5,760 nt of DNA from Rhodoferax sp. (GCA_020048295.1 JAIFMT010000147.1:1-5760), one strand, 5' to 3'. Shown: positions 1 through 5,760, counted from the first letter of the stretch. The notes: generated from the letters alone by a model not told the origin. Translations and numbers: made by a program.

Positions 1-275
1 TCCAGGCCAAAAATGCCGGCAAACTTGGCCAGGTAGTAGGCATTGCCGCCGGCATCGAGCAGTTGCAGCACGTTTTTGGCGCGAATGGCCGCTGCCTGCG
101 GCTCGGTCAGGCTGTATTTGCGCATGTAAGCCTCTTCATCCTTCAGAAACTCGGCACGGCAGTCGGCCGAGTTGAACGAAAAACACATTTTGTTGAGCGC
201 ATAGCCGCGCTTGGCATACTCTCCGTCGAATGGGTTGGTGCCCGGAATTTGGGGCAATGAGGTGCTGGAAGCCAC
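1..275 (-). CDS. ligA: Protocatechuate 4,5-dioxygenase alpha subunit (LigA family), N-terminal part
   Basis: This is the first 91 codons of a LigA-type small subunit, and it continues beyond the left edge. In LigAB enzymes the alpha subunit caps the active site, while the beta subunit carries the non-haem Fe(II). Together they cleave protocatechuate between C4 and C5 to 4-carboxy-2-hydroxymuconate semialdehyde in the cytoplasm. The translated segment shows the family pattern: an IPGT segment at residues 9-12, then RGYALNKMCFSF, then EFLKDEEAYMRKYSLTEPQ, then LDAGGNAYYLAKF around residues 72-84. The start is GTG at 275; an AGGAG Shine-Dalgarno (283-287) lies 7 bases upstream and no ATG fits as well. 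The usual family length is roughly 110-140 residues, so most of the gene is present. A LysR regulator is divergent from it. The beta subunit and the rest of the pathway should lie further left. A close relative acting on gallate or another catechol acid is possible. Confidence 0.87.
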   Translation of the reverse strand, partial: MASSTSLPQIPGTNPFDGEYAKRGYALNKMCFSFNSADCRAEFLKDEEAYMRKYSLTEPQAAAIRAKNVLQLLDAGGNAYYLAKFAGIFGL

Positions 276-281
276 GGTGTA

Positions 282-288
282 TCTCCTG
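282..288 (-). promoter_or_regulatory. Ribosome binding site of the LigA-type gene
   Basis: On the minus strand the sequence CAGGAGA lies 6-7 bases upstream of the GTG at 275. It supports that GTG as the start despite its being a non-ATG codon. Confidence 0.75.
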
Positions 289-311
289 TTTTGAATGGTG
301 CTGAGGTGGAG

Positions 312-331
312 TATTTAACAAATGTTAAATA
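312..331. promoter_or_regulatory. Perfect 8-bp inverted repeat, AT-rich core of divergent promoter region
   Basis: TATTTAAC (312-319), a 4-base spacer, then its exact reverse complement GTTAAATA (324-331). It is the most AT-rich patch of the intergenic region. It overlaps plausible -10 sequences on both strands: TAAATA at 317-312 on minus, for the dioxygenase gene, and TAAAAT at 330-335 on plus, for the regulator. Neither has a convincing -35, as expected for activator-dependent promoters. It may be an operator, or simply AT-rich promoter DNA with chance symmetry. The symmetry is directly visible; the promoter function is inferred. Confidence 0.45.
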
Positions 332-339
332 AAATAAAC

Positions 340-355
340 GCATGAATCGTCATGC
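340..355. promoter_or_regulatory. Perfect 6-bp inverted repeat GCATGA-N4-TCATGC
   Basis: The arms are at 340-345 and 350-355, separated by ATCG. Its centre lies about 20 bp (two helical turns) from the centre of the T-N11-A dyad at 357-379. If the dioxygenase transcript starts near 305, this repeat sits near -42, where LysR-type regulators commonly contact an activation site. The symmetry is certain; the role is inferred. Confidence 0.4.
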
Positions 356-356
356 A

Positions 357-379
357 ATCCATGAGCCATTTCGATGGAT
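357..379. promoter_or_regulatory. Candidate LysR-type regulator binding box (T-N11-A dyad)
   Basis: ATCCAT (357-362) and ATGGAT (374-379) are exact reverse complements separated by 11 bases. This gives the T-N11-A core with symmetric flanks that is typical of LysR-family recognition sites. It lies between the regulator gene, 21 bp upstream of its ATG, and the divergent dioxygenase gene, whose start is about 82 bp away. That placement would allow both autorepression and activation of the neighbour, the usual arrangement for divergent LysR pairs. A second CCAT/ATGG pair (366-369 with 374-377) is nested inside. Occupancy cannot be read from sequence. Confidence 0.55.
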
Positions 380-399
380 GGCACCATATTCCTTGAGCC

Positions 400-1320
400 A
401 TGCGCACCTTTGACTACACCGATCTCGATGGTCATTTGCTGCAGCTGCTGGTAGCTGTAGTGGAAGCTGGCTCCATCACAGGTGCCGCGCAGCGCCTGGG
501 CGTGACGCAGTCGGCAGTCAGCCATTTGCTTGACAAGCTGCGCAGCATCACCGGCGACGCGTTGTTTGTGAAATCCGGGCGCGGCATTGTGGCCACTGCC
601 AATGCCGAGCAACTTGCCGCCAAAGCACGTTTGCTGCTGGCGGGCATGGCAGACTTTGCGCAGGTCGGCGAATTTGACCCGGCCCGCTGGAGTGGCACCT
701 TCACCATCGCTGCCAATGACTTTCAGCGTGACCTGCTGCTGCCACCGCTGATGGCCTGGCTGCGCCAGCATGCACCGCAACTGGCGCTGCGGGTGATTCC
801 GTCGAACATCCCCAGCCTGGAGTTGTTGCGCCAGGAAAGCTGCCAGCTGGTCATCAGCCCACGCCCGCCAGACGGCTGCGATGTGATGCAAAAGCGCCTG
901 TTTGAAGACCAGCCACGCGTATTTTTTGATCCGACCCAGCGCCCGGCCCCGCAAACCTTAAGCGACTATGAAGCAGCAGAACATATCACCGTGGTGTATG
1001 AACCGCGCCGCGCGTTGGACCTCGACCAGTGGCTGGCGGCGCGCGGGATCACGCGCAATTTCAAGGTGATGGTGCCTGGATTTGCCGCGCTGCCGGCGTT
1101 CATTAAAGGCAGCCAATTACTGGCCACCGTGCCGGGCTTGCTGCGTCACCACCTGCTCAAGGACTTTGACCATGCGCCAGTACCGCTGGCCTGCCCCACC
1201 ATGCCAATGTACATGATCTGGCATAAACGATACAATAACGATAGCTCACACCGCTGGCTGCGTGAAGGTTTGAAGCAGATTTCTCTTAATATAAACGAAG
1301 CCCCGCAGATGTCCCACTGA
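400..1320 (+). CDS. LysR-family transcriptional regulator, aromatic-effector type
   Basis: A 306-residue DNA-binding regulator, the usual length for LysR proteins. The N-terminal winged helix-turn-helix covers about residues 10-67. The recognition region is SITGAAQRLGVTQSAVSHLL (25-44), followed by LFVKSGRGI in the wing. A linker helix follows to about residue 90, then a periplasmic-binding-protein-like effector domain from about 98 to the end. The C-terminal MYMIWHKRYNNDSSHRWLRE stretch resembles the NodD/NahR/DntR-like group, which often senses aromatic compounds. It is divergent from a LigA-type dioxygenase gene with 124 bp between the starts, so it is the natural candidate activator of that catabolic operon; the effector is unknown. 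The ATG at 400 matches the normal LysR N terminus, although no good Shine-Dalgarno is visible. A T-N11-A dyad just upstream suggests autoregulation. The family call is firm; the target is inferred. Confidence 0.93.
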   Translation: MRTFDYTDLDGHLLQLLVAVVEAGSITGAAQRLGVTQSAVSHLLDKLRSITGDALFVKSGRGIVATANAEQLAAKARLLLAGMADFAQVGEFDPARWSGTFTIAANDFQRDLLLPPLMAWLRQHAPQLALRVIPSNIPSLELLRQESCQLVISPRPPDGCDVMQKRLFEDQPRVFFDPTQRPAPQTLSDYEAAEHITVVYEPRRALDLDQWLAARGITRNFKVMVPGFAALPAFIKGSQLLATVPGLLRHHLLKDFDHAPVPLACPTMPMYMIWHKRYNNDSSHRWLREGLKQISLNINEAPQMSH

Positions 1321-1377
1321 CCACCATCCACGCTGTCTCTCCCGAGTCGACCAACAATACCAATAGCCCGGTGACTA

Positions 1378-1404
1378 CTTGGTTGCCTACTTGCGAAAAC
1401 CAAG
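1378..1404. repeat. 7-bp inverted repeat between the LysR gene and the tRNA terminator
   Basis: CTTGGTT (1378-1384) is repeated in reverse complement as AACCAAG (1398-1404), with a 13-base loop. No U-tract follows it on either strand, so it is not a classical terminator. It lies 57 bp beyond the regulator's stop codon, next to the tRNA terminator. It may help 3'-end formation of the regulator mRNA, or be chance. Confidence 0.3.
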
Positions 1405-1437
1405 AAAAAAAGCCTGCTACGAATTAACTAGCAGGCT
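1405..1437 (-). terminator. Rho-independent terminator of tRNA-Lys
   Basis: Read on the minus strand, AGCCTGCTA pairs perfectly over 9 bp with TAGCAGGCT around a 9-base loop (1420-1428). It runs directly into a tract of seven Ts (1411-1405). It begins 25 bases after the encoded CCA end of the tRNA. On the plus strand the hairpin is followed by mixed sequence, so it is a poor terminator for the convergent LysR gene. Confidence 0.88.
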
Positions 1438-1461
1438 ATCTATATCTGACAAGGGTTTAAG

Positions 1462-1537
1462 TGGTGGGAACTGAGAGGCTCGAACTCTCGACCTACGGAT
1501 TAAGAGTCCGCTGCTCTACCAACTGAGCTAAATTCCC
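1462..1537 (-). tRNA. tRNA-Lys (anticodon CUU)
   Basis: A complete 76-nt cloverleaf on the minus strand. The acceptor GGGAATT pairs with AGTTCCC with one U-G wobble. The D arm is GCTC-AGTTGGTA-GAGC. The anticodon stem GCGGA/TCCGT closes the loop CTCTTAA, giving anticodon CTT, which decodes AAG. The T arm is GAGAG-TTCGAGC-CTCTC. The discriminator is A and the 3' CCA is encoded in the DNA (1464-1462). It lies 122 bp downstream of guaC on the same strand, but a T-rich terminator-like element lies between them and a strong terminator follows. It is therefore probably its own transcription unit. No integrase or duplicated 3' end marks it as an attachment site. Confidence 0.97.
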
Positions 1538-1538
1538 G

Positions 1539-1565
1539 TTTCCAAGTGGGTCGTCAACTTGGAAA
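1539..1565 (-). repeat. 9-bp perfect hairpin in the tRNA-Lys 5' leader
   Basis: TTTCCAAGT (1539-1547) and ACTTGGAAA (1557-1565) are exact reverse complements around a 9-base loop. On the minus strand this hairpin ends one base before the mature 5' end of the tRNA. If transcription starts near 1566, as the -10 candidate at 1578-1573 predicts, it makes up nearly the whole leader. The pairing is seen directly; a role in processing or transcription is unproven. Confidence 0.6.
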
Positions 1566-1572
1566 GATCGCA

Positions 1573-1578
1573 ATTCTA
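1573..1578 (-). promoter_or_regulatory. Candidate -10 element of the tRNA-Lys promoter
   Basis: TAGAAT on the minus strand (5 of 6 matches to TATAAT) lies 35 bp before the mature tRNA 5' end, predicting a start near 1566. No clear -35 is visible at 16-18 bp spacing, where the sequence is GC-rich followed by the T7 run. Confidence 0.4.
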
Positions 1579-1583
1579 GCAGC

Positions 1584-1611
1584 AAAAAAACCGCCAGATT
1601 TCGGCGCTTTT
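1584..1611 (-). terminator. Probable Rho-independent terminator of guaC
   Basis: On the minus strand CGCC pairs with GGCG across a 7-base loop. One G/G mismatch follows, then AAAA can pair with the start of a seven-T run (1590-1584). It begins about 50 bases after the guaC stop codon. The stem is short, so this call is moderate; the T7 tract is the stronger evidence. Confidence 0.5.
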
Positions 1612-1659
1612 CATGTCTCAAGGGGGACAAATCCGGCTGTCGGGCGGCAGCAACGGCGG

Positions 1660-2637
1660 CTACATCAGCAGGTGCTCACCGGCGTTGTCGCCACCCAGCG
1701 TGACGTAATTGACCTTGCGGATGTCCATCAGTTTTTTGCCACCCGAATAGCTGATGGAGCTTTGCACGTCCTGTTCCATTTCGATCAGCGTGTCGGCCAG
1801 TTTGCCCTTGATGGGTTCCAGAATGCGCTTGCCTTCGACGTGTTTGTACTCGCCCTTGTTGAAGTCGCTGGCCGACCCGTAATATTCCTTGTACAGCTTG
1901 CCATCCACCTCGACCGTTTGCCCCGGGCTTTCCTGGTGGCCGGCAAACAGTGAGCCAATCATCACCATCGTGGCTCCAAAGCGCACGCTCTTGGCGATGT
2001 CGCCGTGGTCGCGGATACCACCATCGGCAATGATCGGCTTGGTGGCCACCCGGGCGCACCATTTCAACGCGCTGAGCTGCCAGCCGCCGGTGCCAAAACC
2101 GGTTTTCAGCTTGGTAATGCAGACTTTACCCGGGCCAATGCCAACCTTGGTGGCATCGGCACCCCAGTTTTCCAGGTCAATCACCGCTTCGGGTGTGGCC
2201 ACATTGCCAGCGATGATGAAGGTGCCGGGGATTTTTTCGCGCAGGTAACCAATCATGTTTTTTACGCTGTCGGCATGGCCGTGGGCAATGTCGATGGTGA
2301 TGTATTCGGGGGCCAGGCCCAGCGCCACGAGCTGGTCAACGGTGTCGTAATCGGGTTTTTTTACGCCCAGCGAGATCGAGGCATACAGGCCGCGTGCCTT
2401 CATGTCGGTGACAAACGCGACGTTGTCCAGATCAAAGCGGTGCATCACATAAAAATAGCCGTTTTGTGCCAGCCAGACGCAAATCGACTCGTTCACCACG
2501 GTCTTCATGTTGGCGGGCACCACCGGGATGCGAAAGCGTCGGGGGCCAAATTCCACGCCGGCATCGCATTCCGAGCGGCTTTCTACCCGGCATTTGCGGG
2601 GCAACAACAAGATGTTGTCGTAGTCAAAAATTTCCAT
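1660..2637 (-). CDS. guaC: GMP reductase
   Basis: A 325-residue cytoplasmic enzyme that reductively deaminates GMP to IMP with NADPH, releasing ammonia, and so links guanine salvage to the IMP pool. It has a TIM-barrel fold of the IMP dehydrogenase/GMP reductase family without an inserted CBS pair. The N terminus is [15 protein letters not shown]. The [13 protein letters not shown] segment lies at 39-51. The loop [20 protein letters not shown] carries the catalytic Cys173, which forms the covalent intermediate. [17 protein letters not shown] at 201-217 and [14 protein letters not shown] are phosphate-binding segments. The frame stays open 29 codons upstream to an ATG at 2724, but family alignment and composition favour the ATG at 2637; the longer form would run into the upstream terminator. 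No strong Shine-Dalgarno is visible. The size and sequence fit GMP reductase rather than IMP dehydrogenase, which is about 490 residues with CBS domains. Confidence 0.96.
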   Translation of the reverse strand: MEIFDYDNILLLPRKCRVESRSECDAGVEFGPRRFRIPVVPANMKTVVNESICVWLAQNGYFYVMHRFDLDNVAFVTDMKARGLYASISLGVKKPDYDTVDQLVALGLAPEYITIDIAHGHADSVKNMIGYLREKIPGTFIIAGNVATPEAVIDLENWGADATKVGIGPGKVCITKLKTGFGTGGWQLSALKWCARVATKPIIADGGIRDHGDIAKSVRFGATMVMIGSLFAGHQESPGQTVEVDGKLYKEYYGSASDFNKGEYKHVEGKRILEPIKGKLADTLIEMEQDVQSSISYSGGKKLMDIRKVNYVTLGGDNAGEHLLM

Positions 2638-2640
2638 GGT

Positions 2641-2677
2641 CAAGCGTCTTTCAAACGGGTTAAAACAAGAGCGCTTG
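2641..2677 (-). promoter_or_regulatory. Bulged 10-bp stem in the guaC leader next to the start codon
   Basis: CAAGCGTCTT (2641-2650) is complementary to AAGA plus CGCTTG (2667-2677) with one extra base at 2671, around a 16-base loop. On the guaC transcript the 3' arm ends three bases before the AUG. It therefore covers the region where the ribosome binds, including the weak GAAAGA Shine-Dalgarno-like stretch. It could restrict translation, or act as a DNA operator. The pairing is visible; the function is inference. Confidence 0.4.
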
Positions 2678-2726
2678 GATTGAGACCCGGTTGTGGCTTG
2701 CCGCACGGCAGGGGCGGCGCGCAAAC

Positions 2727-2758
2727 AAAAAACCGGGCCGCAATTGCTTGGGCCCGGT
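2727..2758 (-). terminator. Rho-independent terminator of the S9 peptidase gene
   Basis: On the minus strand ACCGGGCC pairs perfectly with GGCCCGGT (8 bp, almost all G-C) around an 11-base loop that contains GCAATTGC. It is followed by a six-T run. It lies 54 bases after the peptidase stop and 90 bp before the guaC start, so the two same-strand genes are separate transcription units. Confidence 0.9.
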
Positions 2759-2811
2759 GACTGATTCTACCCAGCATTGCGCTCAGGCAAGCCGGCTTGG
2801 CAGGTGGGCGC

Positions 2812-4761
2812 TTACTGCGGCTTCAGGTGTTTGGCCAAAAAGTCTTCCATGGCCTGGTAAAACTCGAACTGGTTTTCTTCATTGTGAAAGCCGTGACCCT
2901 CGTTGTCCTTGACCAGGTAGGGCACGTCCACCCCGCGTTGGCGCAAGGCGGCCACCATTTGGTCACTCTCGGCTTTGTTGACGCGCGGGTCACGCGCACC
3001 TTGCACCACCATCAGTGGCGTTTTGATGTGCTCGGCGTTGAGGGCTGGCGAGGTGCGCGTCAGCCGCTCCTGGTCTTTTTCCGGGTTGCCCACCATGTCG
3101 TAAAACTTGGGTAATTGGGGCCGCCAATAGGGCGGAATCGTGTTCATGAAGGTAAACAGGTTGCTAACGCCCACATAGTTGACTGCCGCAGCGTACAAGT
3201 CGGGGGTAAAGGCCACGCCAGCCAGCGTGGCGTAGCCGCCGTAGCTGGCACCATAAATGGCAATGCGTTTCGGGTCGGCGGTGCCCTGTGCGATCAGCCA
3301 CTGCACGCCGTCGGTGATGTCGTCCTGCATCTTCAGGCCCCATTGGCCAAACGAGGCTTGCCAAAATTCGCGTCCGTAGCCGGTGGAGCCACGAAAGTTC
3401 ATTTGCAGCACGCAATAGCCGCGGTTAGCCAAAAACTGCACCTCCGGGTTGTAGCCCCATTCGTCTCGGGCCCATGGGCCACCATGCGGGTTGATCACGC
3501 AGGGCAGGTTTTTTGCGTCACGTCCGGGGGGCAGGGTGAGGTAGCCGTGAATGCGCAGGCCGTCGCGGCTTTGGTAAGCGATGGGCTGCATGCGCGCCAT
3601 GTCGTCAGCGGCAATTTTCGGGTTGATGTCGGCCAGCCGGCTCAAGGTGCCGCCTTTGCTGTCAAAAATATAGCGTGTGCCGGGGGTCTGGTCACTGCTG
3701 GCCGCGACGATGAATTTGTCCTCTGCATAAGTGCCGCTTTGCAGCTGGATTTCCATGCCGGGCAGTTTGGCCTCTATTTGCTGTAGGCGTTGCTTGGCCG
3801 TGGCATCAAAGAATTGCCGCTGGTTTTTGTCGGTGACGTAGTGAACGGTTGTGAGCTTCTTTTGCAAGCGAGACCAGGTGATGCCGGCCACATCAACATC
3901 GGGGTGCTCAAACACCGGTTCCTCAACATCAGGCTTGGCCGGATCGATGATGACCAGGGCCTTTTTGTCGCGGCCCCGGTTGCTGATGGCGTAGAGCCTG
4001 CCGTTGTCGGCGGTAAAAGTGGCAATGTCCACTTCGGTCTTGTAGTCAGTGGTGATGATGGGTTTGAAGGCATCGCCTTCACGCGGGCGGTACAGCAGCA
4101 CGGTGTTCAGCCCGTCGGTGCGCACGGCAGCGCGCACTTTGCCGGCATGGTCGGTGGCCCAGCCGACGATGTCGCCCGGGTTTTTTGCAACCAGCTGCTC
4201 GCGGCCAGTGCGCAGATCTATGCGATACACATCAAACACCTCGGGGTTGCGCCGGTTGTGGCTGACCAGAATGTGGTTGGGGTCATCGGGCAGCTCGTCT
4301 TGCAGTTCGGCGCGCACCTTGTCGCCCGGGGTCAGGTCGGTGACCTTGCCGCTTTTCACGTCCACAGCCACCAGATGAAAGTTCTCGTCACCGCCAAAGT
4401 CCTTGGTGTAAAGAATGCGGTTGCTGCCTTTCCAGGAATAAATGGCGATGTCGCGGGCTGATTCGGCGGTCAACAGGCGCGGCTCACCCACCGGTGTGCT
4501 GCCTTTGAGCGCTTGCACAAACACATTCATGCGCCGCGCACTGCCAGCCACTGACACCGGCTGCATGAAGCCCAGCATGCGGCCGTCATCGCTGAGCCGA
4601 AAGTAAGCCTTTTCCGGGTTACTGAAAAAATCTCGTAGCGGGTAGAGCTTGGGCGCGGTCTGCGCCTGCACCGGCAAAGCCAGCGGCAACAGCAATGCCA
4701 GGCAGGTACCCGACAGCAAAAGCACCCGCGACAGCGCGCCGGTAATACGTGGGATGTGCAT
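2812..4761 (-). CDS. Exported S9-family serine peptidase (prolyl oligopeptidase type)
   Basis: A 649-residue secreted or periplasmic peptidase. The N terminus is a typical signal peptide: basic start, hydrophobic core at about 13-30, and probable cleavage after VQA at residue 33. Cys20 lacks a good lipobox, so lipoprotein anchoring is unlikely. A beta-propeller-like domain covers about 40-390, with repeated strands such as [18 protein letters not shown] and [19 protein letters not shown]. The C-terminal alpha/beta hydrolase domain follows. It contains [13 protein letters not shown] from 426, [13 protein letters not shown], the nucleophile Ser506 in GASYGGY, Asp591 in [12 protein letters not shown] and His623 in [10 protein letters not shown], so the full catalytic triad is present. 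Members release dipeptides or acylated amino acids, or cut short proline-containing peptides; the exact specificity cannot be read here. The start at 4761 has a good GAGGAA Shine-Dalgarno 5 bases upstream. The gene stands alone, with a strong terminator downstream and a helicase gene divergent upstream. Confidence 0.95.
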   Translation of the reverse strand: MHIPRITGALSRVLLLSGTCLALLLPLALPVQAQTAPKLYPLRDFFSNPEKAYFRLSDDGRMLGFMQPVSVAGSARRMNVFVQALKGSTPVGEPRLLTAESARDIAIYSWKGSNRILYTKDFGGDENFHLVAVDVKSGKVTDLTPGDKVRAELQDELPDDPNHILVSHNRRNPEVFDVYRIDLRTGREQLVAKNPGDIVGWATDHAGKVRAAVRTDGLNTVLLYRPREGDAFKPIITTDYKTEVDIATFTADNGRLYAISNRGRDKKALVIIDPAKPDVEEPVFEHPDVDVAGITWSRLQKKLTTVHYVTDKNQRQFFDATAKQRLQQIEAKLPGMEIQLQSGTYAEDKFIVAASSDQTPGTRYIFDSKGGTLSRLADINPKIAADDMARMQPIAYQSRDGLRIHGYLTLPPGRDAKNLPCVINPHGGPWARDEWGYNPEVQFLANRGYCVLQMNFRGSTGYGREFWQASFGQWGLKMQDDITDGVQWLIAQGTADPKRIAIYGASYGGYATLAGVAFTPDLYAAAVNYVGVSNLFTFMNTIPPYWRPQLPKFYDMVGNPEKDQERLTRTSPALNAEHIKTPLMVVQGARDPRVNKAESDQMVAALRQRGVDVPYLVKDNEGHGFHNEENQFEFYQAMEDFLAKHLKPQ

Positions 4762-4766
4762 CAGAA

Positions 4767-4772
4767 TTCCTC
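4767..4772 (-). promoter_or_regulatory. Ribosome binding site of the S9 peptidase gene
   Basis: GAGGAA on the minus strand lies 5 bases before the ATG at 4761 and fixes this start, which is also the one that yields an intact signal peptide. Confidence 0.75.
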
Positions 4773-4792
4773 AAAAAATTGGGTTGCCGTCA

Positions 4793-4798
4793 AGTATA
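4793..4798 (-). promoter_or_regulatory. Candidate -10 element of the S9 peptidase promoter
   Basis: TATACT on the minus strand (5 of 6 matches to consensus) lies 31 bp upstream of the start codon. The sequence 17 bp further up is GC-rich and shows no clear -35, so the call is tentative. Confidence 0.35.
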
Positions 4799-4844
4799 GG
4801 CACCGGCCAATGGCCCAGCCGTGGCCTCACCGTGGCACTGCCCT

Positions 4845-4856
4845 GCCTGCGCAGGC
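4845..4856. repeat. 12-bp perfect palindrome in the peptidase/helicase divergent region
   Basis: GCCTGCGCAGGC is identical on both strands and lies 20 bp upstream of the helicase start codon, between the two divergent genes. It could be an operator. It does not match the CTGT-N8-ACAG LexA box that controls uvrD in Escherichia coli. GC-rich palindromes of this length also occur by chance. Confidence 0.35.
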
Positions 4857-4864
4857 CGGTTTTC

Positions 4865-4870
4865 TACAAT
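4865..4870 (+). promoter_or_regulatory. Candidate -10 element of the helicase promoter
   Basis: TACAAT (5 of 6 matches to consensus) lies so close to the ATG at 4877 that transcription would begin at or next to the start codon. No Shine-Dalgarno is present. No convincing -35 is seen. Confidence 0.35.
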
Positions 4871-4876
4871 GCCGGC

Positions 4877-5760
4877 ATGCTCTCAGCCCCGACCCCCAAT
4901 TTGCCAATCTGCCCACCGCCTTCGCCTGACGCTGGCCTGCTGCACAACCTCAACCCCGAACAACTCGCGGCAGTCACCCTGCCGATGGCGCACGCGCTGA
5001 TTCTGGCGGGTGCTGGCTCGGGCAAAACCCGTGTGCTCACCACCCGCATCGCCTGGCTGTTGCAAACCGGGCAGGCCTCGCCGGGCGGCATTCTGGCGGT
5101 GACATTCACCAACAAGGCCGCCAAAGAGATGATGACGCGGCTCTCCGGCATGCTGCCGCTCAACGTGCGCGGCATGTGGATTGGAACTTTTCATGGCTTG
5201 TGCAACCGCTTGCTACGCGCCCATTACAAACTGGCCAACCTGCCGCAGACGTTTCAAATTCTGGATACGCAAGACCAGCTGTCTTGCATCAAGCGCCTGT
5301 ACAAGCAGTTTGGCATTGACGATGAGCGCTATCCGGCCAAGCAAATTCAGTGGTTTATCAGTGGCTGCAAGGACGACGGCCAACGCCCCGGCGCAGTGGA
5401 GGCCAAAGACCCCGAAACCCGCAAGAAAGTCGAGATTTACCAACTGTACGAAGAGCAATGCCAGCGTGAAGGCGTGGTCGATTTTGGCGAGCTGATGCTG
5501 CGCTCTTACGAGCTGCTGCGTGACAACGATCCGATTCGCGAGCATTACCAGCGGCGTTTCAGGCACATCCTGATCGACGAGTTTCAAGACACCAGCAAGC
5601 TGCAATACGCCTGGATCAAGATGCTGGCCGGCACCGGCGCGCACAGCAGCGTTGACGGTGCGTTTGTGCCCACCGGCTGCGTGCTGGCGGTGGGCGACGA
5701 TGATCAGAGCATCTACGCCTTTCGCGGCGCGCGGGTCGGCAATATGGCTGACTTTGTGCG
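4877..5760 (+). CDS. uvrD: UvrD/Rep-family superfamily 1A DNA helicase, N-terminal part
   Basis: The first 294 codons of a 3'-5' DNA helicase of the UvrD/PcrA/Rep type, cut by the right edge; full proteins are about 700-800 residues. UvrD unwinds DNA from nicks in nucleotide-excision and mismatch repair. The visible motifs are in family order: Q motif LNPEQLAAV (25-33), Walker A AGAGSGKT (44-51) with Lys50, motif Ia [11 protein letters not shown] (75-85), motif Ib IGTFHG (102-107), Walker B/motif II IDEFQDT (233-239), and motif [17 protein letters not shown] (272-285). The 1B accessory subdomain lies between Ib and [15 protein letters not shown] favours UvrD/PcrA over RecB-like nucleases, but Rep cannot be fully excluded without the C terminus. 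The ATG at 4877 leaves a proline-rich 24-residue tail before the Q motif. It lacks a Shine-Dalgarno but no better start is seen. Confidence 0.93.
   Translation, partial: MLSAPTPNLPICPPPSPDAGLLHNLNPEQLAAVTLPMAHALILAGAGSGKTRVLTTRIAWLLQTGQASPGGILAVTFTNKAAKEMMTRLSGMLPLNVRGMWIGTFHGLCNRLLRAHYKLANLPQTFQILDTQDQLSCIKRLYKQFGIDDERYPAKQIQWFISGCKDDGQRPGAVEAKDPETRKKVEIYQLYEEQCQREGVVDFGELMLRSYELLRDNDPIREHYQRRFRHILIDEFQDTSKLQYAWIKMLAGTGAHSSVDGAFVPTGCVLAVGDDDQSIYAFRGARVGNMADFV

Noticed and set aside
325..954. 209-codon minus-strand open frame opposite the LysR gene
   Set aside because: It is antisense to the conserved helix-turn-helix coding region and would overlap the divergent control region. It has no recognisable protein features.
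1462..1537. tRNA-Lys as a genomic-island attachment site
   Set aside because: No integrase, no repeated tRNA 3' end and no compositional break are visible in the window.
2638..2724. 29-residue N-terminal extension of GMP reductase from the ATG at 2724
   Set aside because: The extension is basic and low in hydrophobic content, is not found in the family as I know it, and would start next to the T-tract of the upstream terminator. The ATG at 2637 gives the standard N terminus.
2005..2760. Long plus-strand open frame (251 codons) opposite guaC
   Set aside because: It lies antisense to a gene with a full GMP reductase sequence. It shows no recognisable domain and has the composition expected of a reversed GC-biased gene.
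3115..4461. Two plus-strand open frames of 223 codons each opposite the S9 peptidase gene
   Set aside because: Both are antisense to conserved peptidase sequence, lack good ribosome binding sites and resemble no family; they are shadows of codon bias.
4819..4836. Direct repeat CCGTGGC at 11-bp spacing upstream of the helicase
   Set aside because: Only two 7-base copies in GC-rich DNA; likely chance, with no link to a known regulator.
1..5760. Search for CRISPR arrays, insertion sequences, toxin-antitoxin pairs or defence genes
   Set aside because: No regularly spaced repeats, transposase motifs, small paired genes or defence domains were seen. All sizeable coding regions are assigned to housekeeping or catabolic families.

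Overview
The window looks like ordinary chromosomal DNA from a betaproteobacterium, most likely Burkholderiales and probably Comamonadaceae (the Rhodoferax/Polaromonas/Acidovorax type). This rests on the protein types, moderately high GC coding bias, a protocatechuate 4,5-cleavage dioxygenase subunit next to a LysR regulator, a CCA-encoding tRNA-Lys(CUU), a class of GMP reductase about 325 residues long, and a UvrD-type helicase. The species assignment is inference only, because no database search was possible.

Layout from left to right. Positions 1-275 (minus) hold the first 91 codons of a LigA-type protocatechuate 4,5-dioxygenase alpha subunit; its 3' end lies outside the window. A 124-bp divergent control region (276-399) contains three inverted repeats. 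One is a T-N11-A dyad of the kind LysR-type regulators bind. Positions 400-1320 (plus) encode the LysR-type regulator, whose effector domain resembles the aromatic-sensing NodD/NahR-like group. It converges on a tRNA-Lys(CUU) gene at 1462-1537 (minus), which has its own Rho-independent terminator. Upstream of the tRNA are a possible promoter and a leader that is almost entirely one hairpin. Positions 1660-2637 (minus) encode GMP reductase (guaC). Its leader has a bulged 10-bp stem ending three bases before the start codon. A strong terminator at 2727-2758 separates it from a secreted S9-family serine peptidase at 2812-4761 (minus). Divergent from that, 4877-5760 (plus) is the N-terminal half or less of a UvrD/Rep-family helicase that runs off the right edge.

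The genes are mostly independent single-gene units with their own terminators: aromatic catabolism and its likely regulator, translation, purine salvage, periplasmic peptide turnover, and DNA repair. The only pair likely to work together is the LysR regulator and the divergent dioxygenase gene. I found no mobile element, CRISPR array, toxin-antitoxin pair, defence system or clear novel system. The points worth a second look are the architecture of the intergenic control regions and the structured leaders of guaC and the tRNA. The many long open frames opposite guaC and the S9 peptidase gene look like antisense shadows of GC-biased coding sequence.
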